Of a stretch of DNA of 64,000 nt, positions 17,195 through 26,319 are shown piece after piece. Positions within the stretch are counted from its first letter, which is position 1, and every line of letters begins with the position of its first letter. A program made the translations under genes and the position numbers. Source of the stretch: Pseudoalteromonas sp. NC201. GTDB lineage: Bacteria > Pseudomonadota > Gammaproteobacteria > Enterobacterales > Alteromonadaceae. Where the stretch lies: positions 1,411,001 through 1,475,000 of the forward strand of contig NZ_CP022522.1 of NCBI RefSeq assembly GCF_002850255.1. The letters run 5' to 3'. The notes under the pieces are model-generated. The model made no database searches. It was given only the letters and a program-made list of their open reading frames with translations, and was not told where the DNA came from.

Positions 17195-19282
17195 ATGAAC
17201 AAAGACCCCTTATCACAACAATTAGAGTCTCTGAGTGAGCAACTTTCGGATACCGCTGCTCATCAGGCTAAAGAAGCCAAGTTTGCTGAAGAAGCTAACG
17301 AACGTTTTAATCTAAATTTAAAAAGTTTCGAAAAATATTTCCCCAGTATTGCACAGACCATCAAGGAGTATCATGTTCGTGAAGACTTTTGTCTGCACGT
17401 GACTGCATCAGGGCATGGTAACTTTATTCCAAAGGGCTGCACAGCGCCAATTTATTCTCAGTCACCGATAGAACAAACCCAAACTCAAGTTGAGAAGCAG
17501 CTCAGTAAACCTGTACTAAGTCTTACTGATTATACCGGATACGGTCAAAATCAAGAAGATGATCGCCTGCATGTCCGTTATATGACCGAACTGACTAATT
17601 TGATGGTTGATATTCGAAACCAAGGCGAAGAAAAACTAACTAATTTACCTGAACATTTCCCAACAGCAATTATTTTTGGTATTGGTTTGGGGTATCACAT
17701 CCCATTATTGTTTGAACGGACTCAGTTTGATTATACTTTCCTAATAGAGCCCGACTTTGAGCAGTTTTTTGCGAGCCTATTTTGTACCGACTGGTACCAG
17801 ATTATTTCAGATATTGACGAGCAGGGTGGATGCTTATTTTTTCACTTGGGAGTTGACCACAGTACGTTTATCCGAGACATTGAAAAAATAGCGGAAGATG
17901 TTGGTGCATTTGCTCTTGTTAGAAGCTTTTGTTATCAGCACACACCAGATGCACGATTGAATGTGCTTATTCAACAATGGGCGAAGGATTATTTCCGCTT
18001 TCAGTTTGGACACGGGTTTTACAATGACGCCGTGACAGGATTAGCTCACAGCATTCACCATGTTAGAAACAAAGCGGCATGGCTTACCAAAGCAAGCACA
18101 AGCTTAAATAAAGACACACCTGTTTTCATTATAGGCAATGGTCCTTCGTTAGATGAAGCTGAAGATTTTATTAAGCGCAATCACAAAAAAGCAATTGTAA
18201 TTGCTGCAGGCACATCGATCGCCACTTTGTACAGAAAGGGGATCCCAGTTGATTTCCACGTTTTAGTAGAAAGGCCATATTCAAATTACAAAATCTTTGG
18301 TGATATTGTTCCACCAGAGGTTTATCAAAATACCAATCTAATCGGGTTAAGCACCTTATACCCAGATACAAATAAAAGATACAAATGGGCTGGCATCGCT
18401 GCGAAAGGCTCTGAGGCTGGTACTTCGATGATGGACATTATCGCATTGCGCTATATGTCACAGACTTTGCCAAAAATCCCGTATAGTAATCCAGTTGTTG
18501 CGAATACCGCTTTATCATTTGCCTTGTATTTAGGGTTTAGAAATGTGTACCTATTTGGCGTTGATAATGGAAAAGACCCAAGAGGTGCTCATCACAGTAA
18601 AGACAGTATTTACAGGCCTAATAATGGCGATGATGAATCTTTAGGCCACGCTCACTTGGAGATACAGGGCCACACTTTAGAAGGTAACCTCGGTGGTACC
18701 GTTGTATCAAACGATCTATTTATGATCGCTCATGCCCAACTAGAAAAGCTGCTTAATTATTATGATGTCAATACATGTTTAAATATCGGGAGCGGCGCTA
18801 AAATTGAAAAGGCACTACCAGTAAAAGCAGATGACTTACTCGATATTGAAGAAGATTATGATATTACTGAAACTGTAGAGTTAATTAAGTCTGATTGCTT
18901 TGATGTATTTAATCTTGATGATGTAAGTGACGAATTTATTGCACTAGATAGCCTTAATGAACTTGTTTTGCATATTTGTGAGATAGCGTCAGAACCCGTG
19001 AAGTCTAGGCAAGAAGCAGCGGATCAGCTAAGACGTCAATCACGCTATTTGTTTTCATATCGAGACTCTATTCTGGGACACCTATTTCACTTGGTAAAAG
19101 GGTCGCTACTGTATTATCACTGTCCGATGATAACCTTACTTTATACATACGAAGATGAAACTTTTTGTTTAGCACAATATGAAAGGTTGAATCAGCTTTG
19201 GATGAGTTATATCGAGGAAATTTATACTCATTTTTGTGATCATTACACTGAAAAATGTGATCTAGGAAAGGAGTGGCAGTAG
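17195..19282 (+). CDS. maf: Maf-type motility accessory factor, flagellin nonulosonic acid transferase
   Basis: Member of the Maf/DUF115 family, 695 residues. These proteins transfer pseudaminic or legionaminic acid from the CMP-sugar to flagellin Ser/Thr in the cytoplasm. The N-terminal domain covers about 1-290 with the Rossmann-like FGIGLGYHIP (about 161-170). The central DUF115 core runs from about 305 with FIIGNGPSLDEAEDF (GNGPSLD at 314-320) and IAAGTSIATLYRKGIPVDFHVLVER. A helical C-terminal domain follows. It lies 18 bases after the fliT-like gene, directly behind the flagellin region, and a complete Pse set is present at 33-41 kb, so a flagellin target is likely. The donor sugar is inferred. 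Confidence 0.9.
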   Translation: MNKDPLSQQLESLSEQLSDTAAHQAKEAKFAEEANERFNLNLKSFEKYFPSIAQTIKEYHVREDFCLHVTASGHGNFIPKGCTAPIYSQSPIEQTQTQVEKQLSKPVLSLTDYTGYGQNQEDDRLHVRYMTELTNLMVDIRNQGEEKLTNLPEHFPTAIIFGIGLGYHIPLLFERTQFDYTFLIEPDFEQFFASLFCTDWYQIISDIDEQGGCLFFHLGVDHSTFIRDIEKIAEDVGAFALVRSFCYQHTPDARLNVLIQQWAKDYFRFQFGHGFYNDAVTGLAHSIHHVRNKAAWLTKASTSLNKDTPVFIIGNGPSLDEAEDFIKRNHKKAIVIAAGTSIATLYRKGIPVDFHVLVERPYSNYKIFGDIVPPEVYQNTNLIGLSTLYPDTNKRYKWAGIAAKGSEAGTSMMDIIALRYMSQTLPKIPYSNPVVANTALSFALYLGFRNVYLFGVDNGKDPRGAHHSKDSIYRPNNGDDESLGHAHLEIQGHTLEGNLGGTVVSNDLFMIAHAQLEKLLNYYDVNTCLNIGSGAKIEKALPVKADDLLDIEEDYDITETVELIKSDCFDVFNLDDVSDEFIALDSLNELVLHICEIASEPVKSRQEAADQLRRQSRYLFSYRDSILGHLFHLVKGSLLYYHCPMITLLYTYEDETFCLAQYERLNQLWMSYIEEIYTHFCDHYTEKCDLGKEWQ

Positions 19283-20607
19283 TGCACTACGAAGAAAGTG
19301 AGCAATTTTACAGTGACCTTTATGACGAGTTGTTTCCAATCTTAAGGTCTATCACAGGGCCTGGGCTCAGACAAAGTTACGACATTTTTGGACGATATAT
19401 GCCATTGGAGAGACTATCTATTCCAACTGGTACTGCTTTATTTGACTGGCAGGCCCCTCAGGAGTGGCACTGTGATGAGGCTTACTTGGTGGGCCCTGAC
19501 GGCGAACGTATTGCTGACATAAAACGGTTTAACCTTGAAGTTGTTAATTATTCTGAGCCAGTAGATAAGATCTTAACGCTAGAAGAACTCCAGCCTCACC
19601 TGTATAGCTTACCTGAATTACCAGAAGCTGTTCCCTATGTTACTAGTTATTATAAAAAGCGGTGGGGCTTTTGCCTGAGCCAGACACGTAGAGACGAACT
19701 AAAGGCTGGTCAGTATCGAGCTGTAATTAAAAGCAAATTTGTGGACGGTCATTTAGATATCGAGCACACGCTGCTTGCAGGGCAATCTAAACAGGAAGTG
19801 CTACTTAGCTCTTATCTATGTCACCCCTCTATGGCGAACAATGAGCTTAGTGGTCCTCTGGTGTTGCTTGGGCTTTATCATCGAATAAAGCAATGGCCAA
19901 CGCGCCGCTACTCATATCGTTTTGCGCTTCACCCCGAGACCATTGGAAGTTTGGGGATGTTACATGTAATGCAAAATCATTTCCGCCAAAACTTAGTTTC
20001 AGGGCTTGTACTGAATTGCTTGGGCGGAAGTCCACGGGAGCTAGTGTTTAAGCACAGTCGAAATGATAATGGGTTATTAGATAAGCTGCTTTATCATCTT
20101 AGCGAAGAAGGATATGGCCATAGCAATATTCCGTTCACACCACTGAGTGGCTCTGATGAGCGTCAGTATAATGCCCCTGGGTTCCAGTTTCCAGTTTGTT
20201 GCGTCAGCCGCAGTTTCCACACAGGTTACAAAGAATACCATACATCATTAGATAACAAAGAATATATGGGGATCAAGCCGTTATTAGATAGCATAGACAA
20301 ACTGGAAAAGATCTTCCTAGCCTTTGAGCAAAGTGCGCGGTTTGAAAACACGCATCCTTATGGTGAGCCCAATTTGGGTAGTCGTGATTTATACCCAACT
20401 CTCAGTTTTTTTAGTGAAGAGCGAACCCGCCAGCTGGATGAACTAAATCATATCAAGATGTTACTTTGCTACAGCGACGGGGAACATGACACGATAGATA
20501 TTGCACGTAAGTACAGTCAACCGGTTACGGAGTTTGCAAGTGCAATCAGTAAACTTGAGGGGCATGCGCTGCTAAAAATGTTATCTCCTAATAGGGAGGA
20601 GTCATGA
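19282..20607 (+). CDS. DUF4910 aminopeptidase-like polysaccharide-locus protein
   Basis: Protein of the COG4310/DUF4910 type: a zinc-aminopeptidase fold with an inserted domain and a C-terminal winged-helix-like tail, often found in surface-glycan loci; its reaction is not established. Visible: YLCHPSMANNELSGPLVLL (about residues 178-196, putative metal-ligand region), HPETIGSLG, GSDERQYNAPGF and EYHTSLDN, all conserved in the family. Two GTG starts are possible. 19282 is preferred because GGAAAGGAG at about 19264-19273 lies at good distance and 19273 would use up the ribosome-binding site. Overlaps the maf stop; the next gene overlaps its own stop. It could deacylate or process an amino-sugar or aminoacylated glycan; that is speculation. 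Confidence 0.8.
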   Translation: MHYEESEQFYSDLYDELFPILRSITGPGLRQSYDIFGRYMPLERLSIPTGTALFDWQAPQEWHCDEAYLVGPDGERIADIKRFNLEVVNYSEPVDKILTLEELQPHLYSLPELPEAVPYVTSYYKKRWGFCLSQTRRDELKAGQYRAVIKSKFVDGHLDIEHTLLAGQSKQEVLLSSYLCHPSMANNELSGPLVLLGLYHRIKQWPTRRYSYRFALHPETIGSLGMLHVMQNHFRQNLVSGLVLNCLGGSPRELVFKHSRNDNGLLDKLLYHLSEEGYGHSNIPFTPLSGSDERQYNAPGFQFPVCCVSRSFHTGYKEYHTSLDNKEYMGIKPLLDSIDKLEKIFLAFEQSARFENTHPYGEPNLGSRDLYPTLSFFSEERTRQLDELNHIKMLLCYSDGEHDTIDIARKYSQPVTEFASAISKLEGHALLKMLSPNREES

Positions 20608-21983
20608 TGGCAAATAGTCAAGCGGTAGTCGTTGGGGGAGGTATATGTGGTCTGGTCGCAGCTTTACTGTTAAAACGACGCTTTACCAATGTGGTACTGA
20701 TTGAACAGGCAGAAACCGTTGGTGGTTTGTTTTGTTCCGTGAAAGATAGCTCTGGTGCTGCTTACGATATGGGTTCGCATATACCTAATGCTACAGGAAT
20801 AGAAGAGCTTGATAAGATTTTGTTTTCGGATGCTGATAGTGGCAGTTGGAATAAAATATCTAGACTACGCTCAGGAAACTTCTTCGGCGGTAGTTGGGAT
20901 TTGAACAGTCCATTTCCAGATGCGACTAAGTTACCAAAAGAGACTTACTTAAGTGGCTGCGGTGAACTGATCAATTGTACAGAACTACCGGATACTGACC
21001 TGATTTACGATTATTGTGTAGACTCCTTAGGCATTGTTTTTACTGAAAGTATTGTGCTGCCTATTTTAGAAAAGCTCTATGGTAAGGATGCGCCACTGAA
21101 GGAGTTAACAATGGCCGCGGGGTTGTTTGGATTTACACGCATTCTTGCATTACCTGCAGATGTGACTGCGAACCTCAAGCAGTTACCAGCATTTGATGCT
21201 AAGCTTGGATACCAGCGTGAATCTGACTTTCAAAAACGTAAGGTGCAAGATAACCTCGGTGAGGTAACCTATTACTATCCAACCAAGGGGGAGGGGATTG
21301 GTTACTGGGTAACGCAACTGCAACAGCAGGTTGAACAAGCAGGAGTAGAAATCATTACTTCAGAGCGAGTTACGCAAATAGTGCATCGCAACAGTAAGGT
21401 TACCAACTTGGTGTTAGCTAATACTGAGCGAGTGTTAAAGTGTGACTTTTTATTCTGGAGTGCTCCACCTTTCATTGCCTTGAGAGCAATGGGGCTGACG
21501 CCTTCCAGAGGCCAAATTACCTTGCGAACTGCGCTGATTTTTCACCTAAATTTTGACCGTCCTTTACTAGATAGAAATTCCCATTATCTTTGGGTTTGGG
21601 ATCCAGACTGCGCTATTTTTCGTTTGACGTTATATCCAAACTTAATTGGCCGAAGCACACATCATCACATATCTGCGGAGATTTTGTGCAGTCCTGATGA
21701 AGTAAGTTCCTTTACAGAAGCTGAGATTATCAAGCAACTCAAGGAGATGGGGATTGTTGACCCAGAAGCGAAGCTTGTAAGCGGTCATACTCAAGTGATC
21801 AATAACACTTTTCCAGTTCCAACAACAGAGTTTCAGGCCGTTAATCAGCAGAACTACGAGACATTGATAAACTGCGTCGACAACGTCGTTGTTTCGGGTC
21901 GTTTCAGTGGAAAATGCTGGCGTCAGGCTGAGGTATTGATTGAGGCTTATGAGTCAATTATGCGGGCAGCCGACGCGAGTTAA
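20604..21983 (+). CDS. FAD/NAD(P)-dependent amine-oxidase-like oxidoreductase
   Basis: Flavoprotein of the protoporphyrinogen-oxidase/amine-oxidase fold, 459 residues. The N-terminal dinucleotide-binding motif is VVVGGGICGLVAALLLKRRF with E at the end of beta-2 (about residues 8-36), then GGLF. A mid segment about 205-245 includes YYPTKGEGIGYWVTQL, a pattern seen in the family, and the C-terminus has VVVSGRFSGKCWRQAEVLIEAYE. No transmembrane segment. Translationally coupled with the previous gene (ATG overlapping its TGA; GGGAGG ribosome-binding site). Substrate unknown; context suggests oxidation or rearrangement of a sugar of the island glycan, as in UDP-galactopyranose mutase-like relatives. 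Confidence 0.75.
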   Translation: MMANSQAVVVGGGICGLVAALLLKRRFTNVVLIEQAETVGGLFCSVKDSSGAAYDMGSHIPNATGIEELDKILFSDADSGSWNKISRLRSGNFFGGSWDLNSPFPDATKLPKETYLSGCGELINCTELPDTDLIYDYCVDSLGIVFTESIVLPILEKLYGKDAPLKELTMAAGLFGFTRILALPADVTANLKQLPAFDAKLGYQRESDFQKRKVQDNLGEVTYYYPTKGEGIGYWVTQLQQQVEQAGVEIITSERVTQIVHRNSKVTNLVLANTERVLKCDFLFWSAPPFIALRAMGLTPSRGQITLRTALIFHLNFDRPLLDRNSHYLWVWDPDCAIFRLTLYPNLIGRSTHHHISAEILCSPDEVSSFTEAEIIKQLKEMGIVDPEAKLVSGHTQVINNTFPVPTTEFQAVNQQNYETLINCVDNVVVSGRFSGKCWRQAEVLIEAYESIMRAADAS

Positions 21984-21991
21984 GCGTCGGC
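21969..21991. terminator. Hairpin between convergent genes
   Basis: Perfect 8-bp stem GCCGACGC / GCGTCGGC (21969-21976, 21984-21991), 7-nt loop including the stop of the FAD gene. It lies 6 bases from the end of the convergent FemAB-like gene. No T-run on either side. Confidence 0.5.
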
Positions 21992-21996
21992 CGGTG

Positions 21997-22974
21997 TTAG
22001 CCAAGCCTGATATGAAAATATGGTTCGATATTGCCACCGAAACTCAATTTGAACCAGCCCCTCTGCGGACTGTTAATCCCCTCTAAATCCAATCGCGAGA
22101 TACCTTTTTGCGCTAGTAGCGGGAAGGCTTGCCACAAAACAGCCGTCCCAGTATGGCTATCGCGCATGTCTGGGTGGTTTGCGCCGTAAAAATAGTAAGC
22201 AGTATCTTGATGAATTAAATAGGTCGCAAAACTACCGATTTTTTGGTCCTGAGTTTGTGCTTGATACATACATAGCAGCCCCTGTTCAGCTAAGCTTTTT
22301 ATTCTTAGTGCTAGTGACGACAATTGCCTACCATCGACCTCAATTCCCTGACGCGCCATGGTCAACCCATAATATTGAGCGAACAAATCAAAGTCTTGTG
22401 ACGGCTGGAGTGTTACTCCTTTTTTAATGCCATAGCGTATCTCCTGACGCCTTGATACTGAGCTATTGCTGTAGTTATCAGACTGTTCAAGTTCTACTTC
22501 TGTGGTGTTAAATTCATCGAGTTCAAGTATAGAAGTATAGCGCGGCACAGCAGCAAACATAGGGCCGTCATTATGATAATTGATCCACAAAAAGGCACGA
22601 ATATCTTTAATGGCCGGGTGCAATTTGAGCTGCACCTGAGTGTAGTGCTCTGTGAGGTACTCGGCAATATATTCTTGCGCTGCGAACAACTCGGAGTGGC
22701 CCTGAGCACGATTAAGGTGACTGATATTGCGATGCGCTATGCCGTCATGGATAACATCATGGTGGCCGATGACCTGAGTTTCGCTTTCATCTACGATCAG
22801 TAGCACAGCGGCTATTTTTTCCTTGCCTTTACAGCAATAATAGGCGTGATACTTCACACCCAGCAGCGCAATAAACTGGCTATGAATAAACGGACTACCA
22901 TGGGGAGATGTGGCGATAAAGCTGTCCCAGTGATGGTCCAGCTCACAACGCTCAAGAGTAAACTTATTCTTCAT
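21997..22974 (-). CDS. FemAB/GNAT-like acyltransferase
   Basis: 325 residues, best read as a FemAB-like protein with duplicated GNAT folds (BioF2-like). The N-terminal half has a typical HHWDSFIATSPHGSPFIHSQFIALLGVKY start. The C-terminal half (about 195-325) has the acyl-transfer core with QDTAYYFYGANHPDMRDSHTGTAVLWQAFPLLAQKGISRLDLEGI and KLSFGGNIEPYF, a pattern also found in Lipid II aminoacyltransferases and sugar N-acyltransferases. The CDS overlaps the upstream methyltransferase gene by 11 bases, so both are in one leftward unit. Probably acylates or aminoacylates an amino sugar; substrate unknown. Confidence 0.7.
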   Translation of the reverse strand: MKNKFTLERCELDHHWDSFIATSPHGSPFIHSQFIALLGVKYHAYYCCKGKEKIAAVLLIVDESETQVIGHHDVIHDGIAHRNISHLNRAQGHSELFAAQEYIAEYLTEHYTQVQLKLHPAIKDIRAFLWINYHNDGPMFAAVPRYTSILELDEFNTTEVELEQSDNYSNSSVSRRQEIRYGIKKGVTLQPSQDFDLFAQYYGLTMARQGIEVDGRQLSSLALRIKSLAEQGLLCMYQAQTQDQKIGSFATYLIHQDTAYYFYGANHPDMRDSHTGTAVLWQAFPLLAQKGISRLDLEGINSPQRGWFKLSFGGNIEPYFHIRLG

Positions 22975-23641
22975 GAGTTGGCTTTTTCAGTACCATACTC
23001 CAAGCAGCATGTACTCCATCGCTGCCGTACTCGCTAGACTGAGCGTGACTGAGTGACACAATTTCAAATCGCGATACTAGCTGGTGGATGAGGTCTGCGT
23101 TAAAGAAATTGACGTTTCCAACACCTGCAAATGGTCCCCAAGTGTAGCCTGTTTTAGTATATTCATCGACCGACTCAGGCGCTTTAGCATAATCAGAGTG
23201 CTCAGTGCTAAACCAGTCAGTGATCAGTAATACACCGCCAGGCTTAAGCTTATCGTAAGCCTCATCTAGGTAGCGCTGAATGCTACTGGCTGGATTGTGT
23301 ACGGATGCGCCCCGGTCGACGATTAAGTCGAACTGTGTTTGAAAGGGCCAGGGTTGTGTAAAGTCACCCACATACAGATTATTTGAAATGTTAGTGAATC
23401 TTTGTTTCAGCTCACCAATAATGAAATCGCTGCCATCAATAGCATAAACGTTGGGACAATAACTTAGAAAAAAGGGAAAGTTTGCGCCAGCACCACATCC
23501 GACTTCCAAAATAGTAAAGTCTGGATTGCCCTCGCGTAGCTTAGTGTTGCGCAGAGCTCCGCTCACAATTTCGCTCCATGGCCAAACGGACATGTGCTGA
23601 TTACTGCGGTAAAGTTGATCCCAGTTTTGACAAAATGACAT
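22964..23641 (-). CDS. Class I SAM-dependent methyltransferase
   Basis: Small cytoplasmic methyltransferase, 225 residues from ATG at 23641. That start is chosen because AAAGGAG lies 6 bases upstream on the minus strand; a longer frame to 23677 adds residues with no ribosome-binding site. The SAM motif I is ILEVGCGAGANFPF (about residues 50-63), the acidic residue after motif II is in YAIDGSDF, and motif IV is FDLIVDRGAS. Methyl acceptor unknown. Located in the glycan island upstream of the FemAB-like gene, so sugar methylation is plausible. Confidence 0.8.
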   Translation of the reverse strand: MSFCQNWDQLYRSNQHMSVWPWSEIVSGALRNTKLREGNPDFTILEVGCGAGANFPFFLSYCPNVYAIDGSDFIIGELKQRFTNISNNLYVGDFTQPWPFQTQFDLIVDRGASVHNPASSIQRYLDEAYDKLKPGGVLLITDWFSTEHSDYAKAPESVDEYTKTGYTWGPFAGVGNVNFFNADLIHQLVSRFEIVSLSHAQSSEYGSDGVHAAWSMVLKKPTHEE

Positions 23642-23663
23642 AAAAAGCTCCTTTAATTGTTTA

Positions 23664-23921
23664 CTACAACCTAGCAATTTTCATTCCAGTATTTTCTGGT
23701 GTTATAAATTGATCAGAGCTATGGTCTGAATTTGGCATCTTGAATTTATACGTAAAGTACGCGCTAAAGAGATTGTAACTTTCCTCAAGCTTGCCTCTAA
23801 TGATAGCATGAGCAAGTGATATAGTTGATAATGTTTGTAAAAATGTGGAAGAATCAAACATGTTTCTCCATAAGGTATAGAGTAAGGAATGATTGACATG
23901 CTCTGGAAAGGCGTTTGTCAA
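23664..23921 (-). CDS. Doubtful small ORF between divergent genes
   Basis: An 85-codon frame upstream of the methyltransferase gene. The only full-length start is TTG with no ribosome-binding site. The predicted protein has amphipathic helical character (STFLQTLSTISLAHAIIRG) but I recognise no family. It could be a gene remnant or noncoding. The 416-base gap 23642-24057 also holds a perfect TATAAT at 23941-23946, with TTGTCA at 23915 but a 20-base spacer, and a GGAAACT/AGTTTCC inverted repeat (24013-24019, 24031-24037) in the leader of the FkbM gene. Confidence 0.2.
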   Translation of the reverse strand: MTNAFPEHVNHSLLYTLWRNMFDSSTFLQTLSTISLAHAIIRGKLEESYNLFSAYFTYKFKMPNSDHSSDQFITPENTGMKIARL

Positions 23922-24057
23922 TCAAGCGAGTTGAATTGATTATAATTTATGTGAGGAGTTCTCTTTTTGGTTGGTTGAATTTCAATCAATTCAGCTAGTA
24001 GCTATATTTTCAGGAAACTGCGTTTTTGGTAGTTTCCGTAACTCGTTGGAGATATTT

Positions 24058-25140
24058 ATGTCTGATTTTCATTTAAAGCTAATCAAAGAAATTAATCGGC
24101 AATCTAGACAAAAACCTGATAATGCGTGTGTCAACAGGTTTAGACCTCATGTCAGCTCGAGGGTAAAACTCATACACTATTTCCAAGTTATAATGAACAA
24201 TTTACAGCGAACTTTCTCAAAGTTAACCAAAAGTTATCTTTCTAGGTATGAGCCGACACTACTTTTGCTGGATCAGAACAATTACTTTGTAAATAGTATT
24301 TATTGTTTTGAAAAAGCTTATGAAAAGCTAGGGGATGAAGCTAGTAAAGAAAAATATCTCAGTTATATTTCCTTCAATTATATCAGAAGGTACGGTGCTC
24401 GATTACCTTTCGATATAGAAAGCTTTGATGCTTATGAGCGGGAATTATCGAGCATAGTTGACACAGATGGATATCAATTGATCTCAGTAAATGAAAATGA
24501 GGTATATCTACCTTTTGATCCTATCGGGTTTACTATCAATTTTAAACTTCAGCAGTATGCTTACCAGAACAGAGTAGTCATTGAAAATGGGGATGTGGTC
24601 TTGGACTGTGGTGCTGCTAATGGAGACACTGCGCTTTATTTTACCGCTTATGGTGCTAGTAAAGTGTATTCATTCGAATTTCTAAAAGAAAATATCATAA
24701 AATTCAACAATACAATGTTGCGAAATAAAGCTTTTAGCAATCTTATTGAGTTAGTTGAGCGCGCCTTATGGGATGAAAGTAACATACGATTAAGCTTTTC
24801 AGAAAATGGTAATGCAACCTCAGTCCAGAAATGTTCAAGTAACGAAGGTGATACGGTTCAAACAATCACTATTGATGAATTCACTGCCCAAAAAGGAACT
24901 CATGTTGATTTTATTAAAATGGATATTGAAGGGGCTGAACTTAATGCACTTAGAGGTGCGAAAGAAACAATCTTGAAATATAAACCCAAGCTAGCTATTT
25001 GTGTCTATCATAAAGATGATGATTTAGTCAGTATACCTGATTTTATTGATAGCCTTAATTGTGATTATGAGATGTATTTTGATTATTATACAGATACTGG
25101 TGCAGAAGCGGTACTTTACGCAAGAGCAGTGGATAAATGA
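24058..25140 (+). CDS. FkbM family methyltransferase
   Basis: FkbM-type SAM-dependent methyltransferase, 360 residues from ATG 24058, which has TTGGAGA 5-11 bases upstream; an upstream TTG frame at 23971 lacks a ribosome-binding site. The N-terminal ~160 residues are an extra helical region. The catalytic domain begins with GDVVLDCGAANGDTALYFTAYGA (SAM motif) followed by VYSFEFLKENI, and has VDFIKMDIEGAELNALRGA, the FkbM hallmark (DxEGAE). Such enzymes O-methylate sugars in surface glycans. AT-rich compared with the flagellar genes. Overlaps the next gene by 4 bases. Confidence 0.85.
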   Translation: MSDFHLKLIKEINRQSRQKPDNACVNRFRPHVSSRVKLIHYFQVIMNNLQRTFSKLTKSYLSRYEPTLLLLDQNNYFVNSIYCFEKAYEKLGDEASKEKYLSYISFNYIRRYGARLPFDIESFDAYERELSSIVDTDGYQLISVNENEVYLPFDPIGFTINFKLQQYAYQNRVVIENGDVVLDCGAANGDTALYFTAYGASKVYSFEFLKENIIKFNNTMLRNKAFSNLIELVERALWDESNIRLSFSENGNATSVQKCSSNEGDTVQTITIDEFTAQKGTHVDFIKMDIEGAELNALRGAKETILKYKPKLAICVYHKDDDLVSIPDFIDSLNCDYEMYFDYYTDTGAEAVLYARAVDK

Positions 25141-26297
25141 GGAAAAAATATATAGTGTTCGCCCCTAGCTATGATGAAAACGTGGGCGGTTCGATTTCCA
25201 TGCATAGGCTTTGTCACCTTTTAAATACTCAAGGTGAAGAGGCGTATTTATGGCATGATGGAAAGTCAAAATTGATTAAAAATAAAGACTTTATTACACC
25301 TGATATATGCACTAAACAGCTTGATGATTTTATCGTTGTATATATGGATGTTGTGAGTGGAAATCCGCTTGATTGTCCTCATGTGGTTAGATGGTTTCTT
25401 AATAAACCTGGTTTTTTCACCGGAAACATAAACTATGGTGAGCAGGAACTCTATTTTTTCTTCCAAGAAGTATTCAAACATGAGCAATACATAGCAAAAG
25501 AAAAGCTATATGTTGCCTATTTTCTCACTGATTTATTCAAGAATGAACAACGAGGTAGCAGAGAAGGAAGCTGTTATATGATGCGTAAAGGTGCAGGTAG
25601 AAAAATCCAGCATAATATCGATAATTCAATTATGTTAGACGGTAAGTCCCACCAAGAAATTGCAGAAATTTTCAATCAAAAAAAGTATTTTTATTGTTAT
25701 GACTTACACTCAGCTTACACATATTTTTCCGCATTGTGTGGGTGCATTCCAATTGTTGTTCCACAAGACGGATTGAGTGAACGTGATTGGCAGCCAGAAG
25801 AGAGATTGAGGTATGGAGTGGCTTATGGAGACTCGGTAGAGCAATTATTTTATGCTAAAAAAACAAGAGCTCATTTAATAAAGCTTATCGATGACTTAGC
25901 AGTTGAGTCAGAAAGTTACGTTGAACAATTTATTGAAACCTCTCAAACTTTTTTTGCTGAAAATGGTAAATCTAAAGCTCAGCTTGATAATGAAAAGTTA
26001 GGCTACTTTGAGGCTTTAAAAAACAGTCAAAACCAAGTAGTTTTTTTTGGCGCTTCAGAGGCTCTCAGGAGTATGTACGCAGTGCTAAACATGAAGAATG
26101 TGCACTGTGACTTTATATGTGACAATTCTGTGGATAAGCACGGAAAACAATTTCTCGGAAAGTGTATTAGCGATCCAAATGTCATCCTTAATCGAGACGG
26201 TCACTTTGATGTCTTAATTACAACGTCCTATCATAAAGAAATCAGAGTACAGCTTCAGCAATATCAAAGTGTAAACAATATTTATAGCCTTTTTTAA
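25137..26297 (+). CDS. Putative glycosyltransferase with C-terminal Rossmann-like domain
   Basis: 386 residues in two parts. Residues 1-290 look like a GT-B-type glycosyltransferase: KKYIVFAPSYDENVGGSISMHRLCHLL at the N-terminus is the usual GG-containing acceptor-side loop, and FYCYDLHSAYTYFSALCGCIPIVVPQ (about 185-209) is the sugar-nucleotide-binding alpha/beta/alpha. Residues about 299-386 form a separate nucleotide-binding-like unit (VVFFGASEALRSMYAVL, CDFICDNSVDKHGKQFLGKCI) of the kind found at the N-terminus of PglD-type acyltransferases. The same kind of tail ends the convergent fusion gene. Start ATG at 25137 overlaps the FkbM stop. AT-rich. Family assignment moderate; substrate unknown. 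Confidence 0.6.
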   Translation: MRKKYIVFAPSYDENVGGSISMHRLCHLLNTQGEEAYLWHDGKSKLIKNKDFITPDICTKQLDDFIVVYMDVVSGNPLDCPHVVRWFLNKPGFFTGNINYGEQELYFFFQEVFKHEQYIAKEKLYVAYFLTDLFKNEQRGSREGSCYMMRKGAGRKIQHNIDNSIMLDGKSHQEIAEIFNQKKYFYCYDLHSAYTYFSALCGCIPIVVPQDGLSERDWQPEERLRYGVAYGDSVEQLFYAKKTRAHLIKLIDDLAVESESYVEQFIETSQTFFAENGKSKAQLDNEKLGYFEALKNSQNQVVFFGASEALRSMYAVLNMKNVHCDFICDNSVDKHGKQFLGKCISDPNVILNRDGHFDVLITTSYHKEIRVQLQQYQSVNNIYSLF

Positions 26298-26310
26298 TAA
26301 AGGCTATAAA
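26281..26310. terminator. Bidirectional terminator between convergent genes
   Basis: Perfect 12-bp inverted repeat TTTATAGCCTTT / AAAGGCTATAAA (26281-26292, 26299-26310) with 6-nt loop. It contains the stop of the + gene and lies 10 bases beyond the - gene stop. T-rich on the + side and followed by A/T on both sides. Confidence 0.8.
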
Positions 26311-26319
26311 TATATTGAA

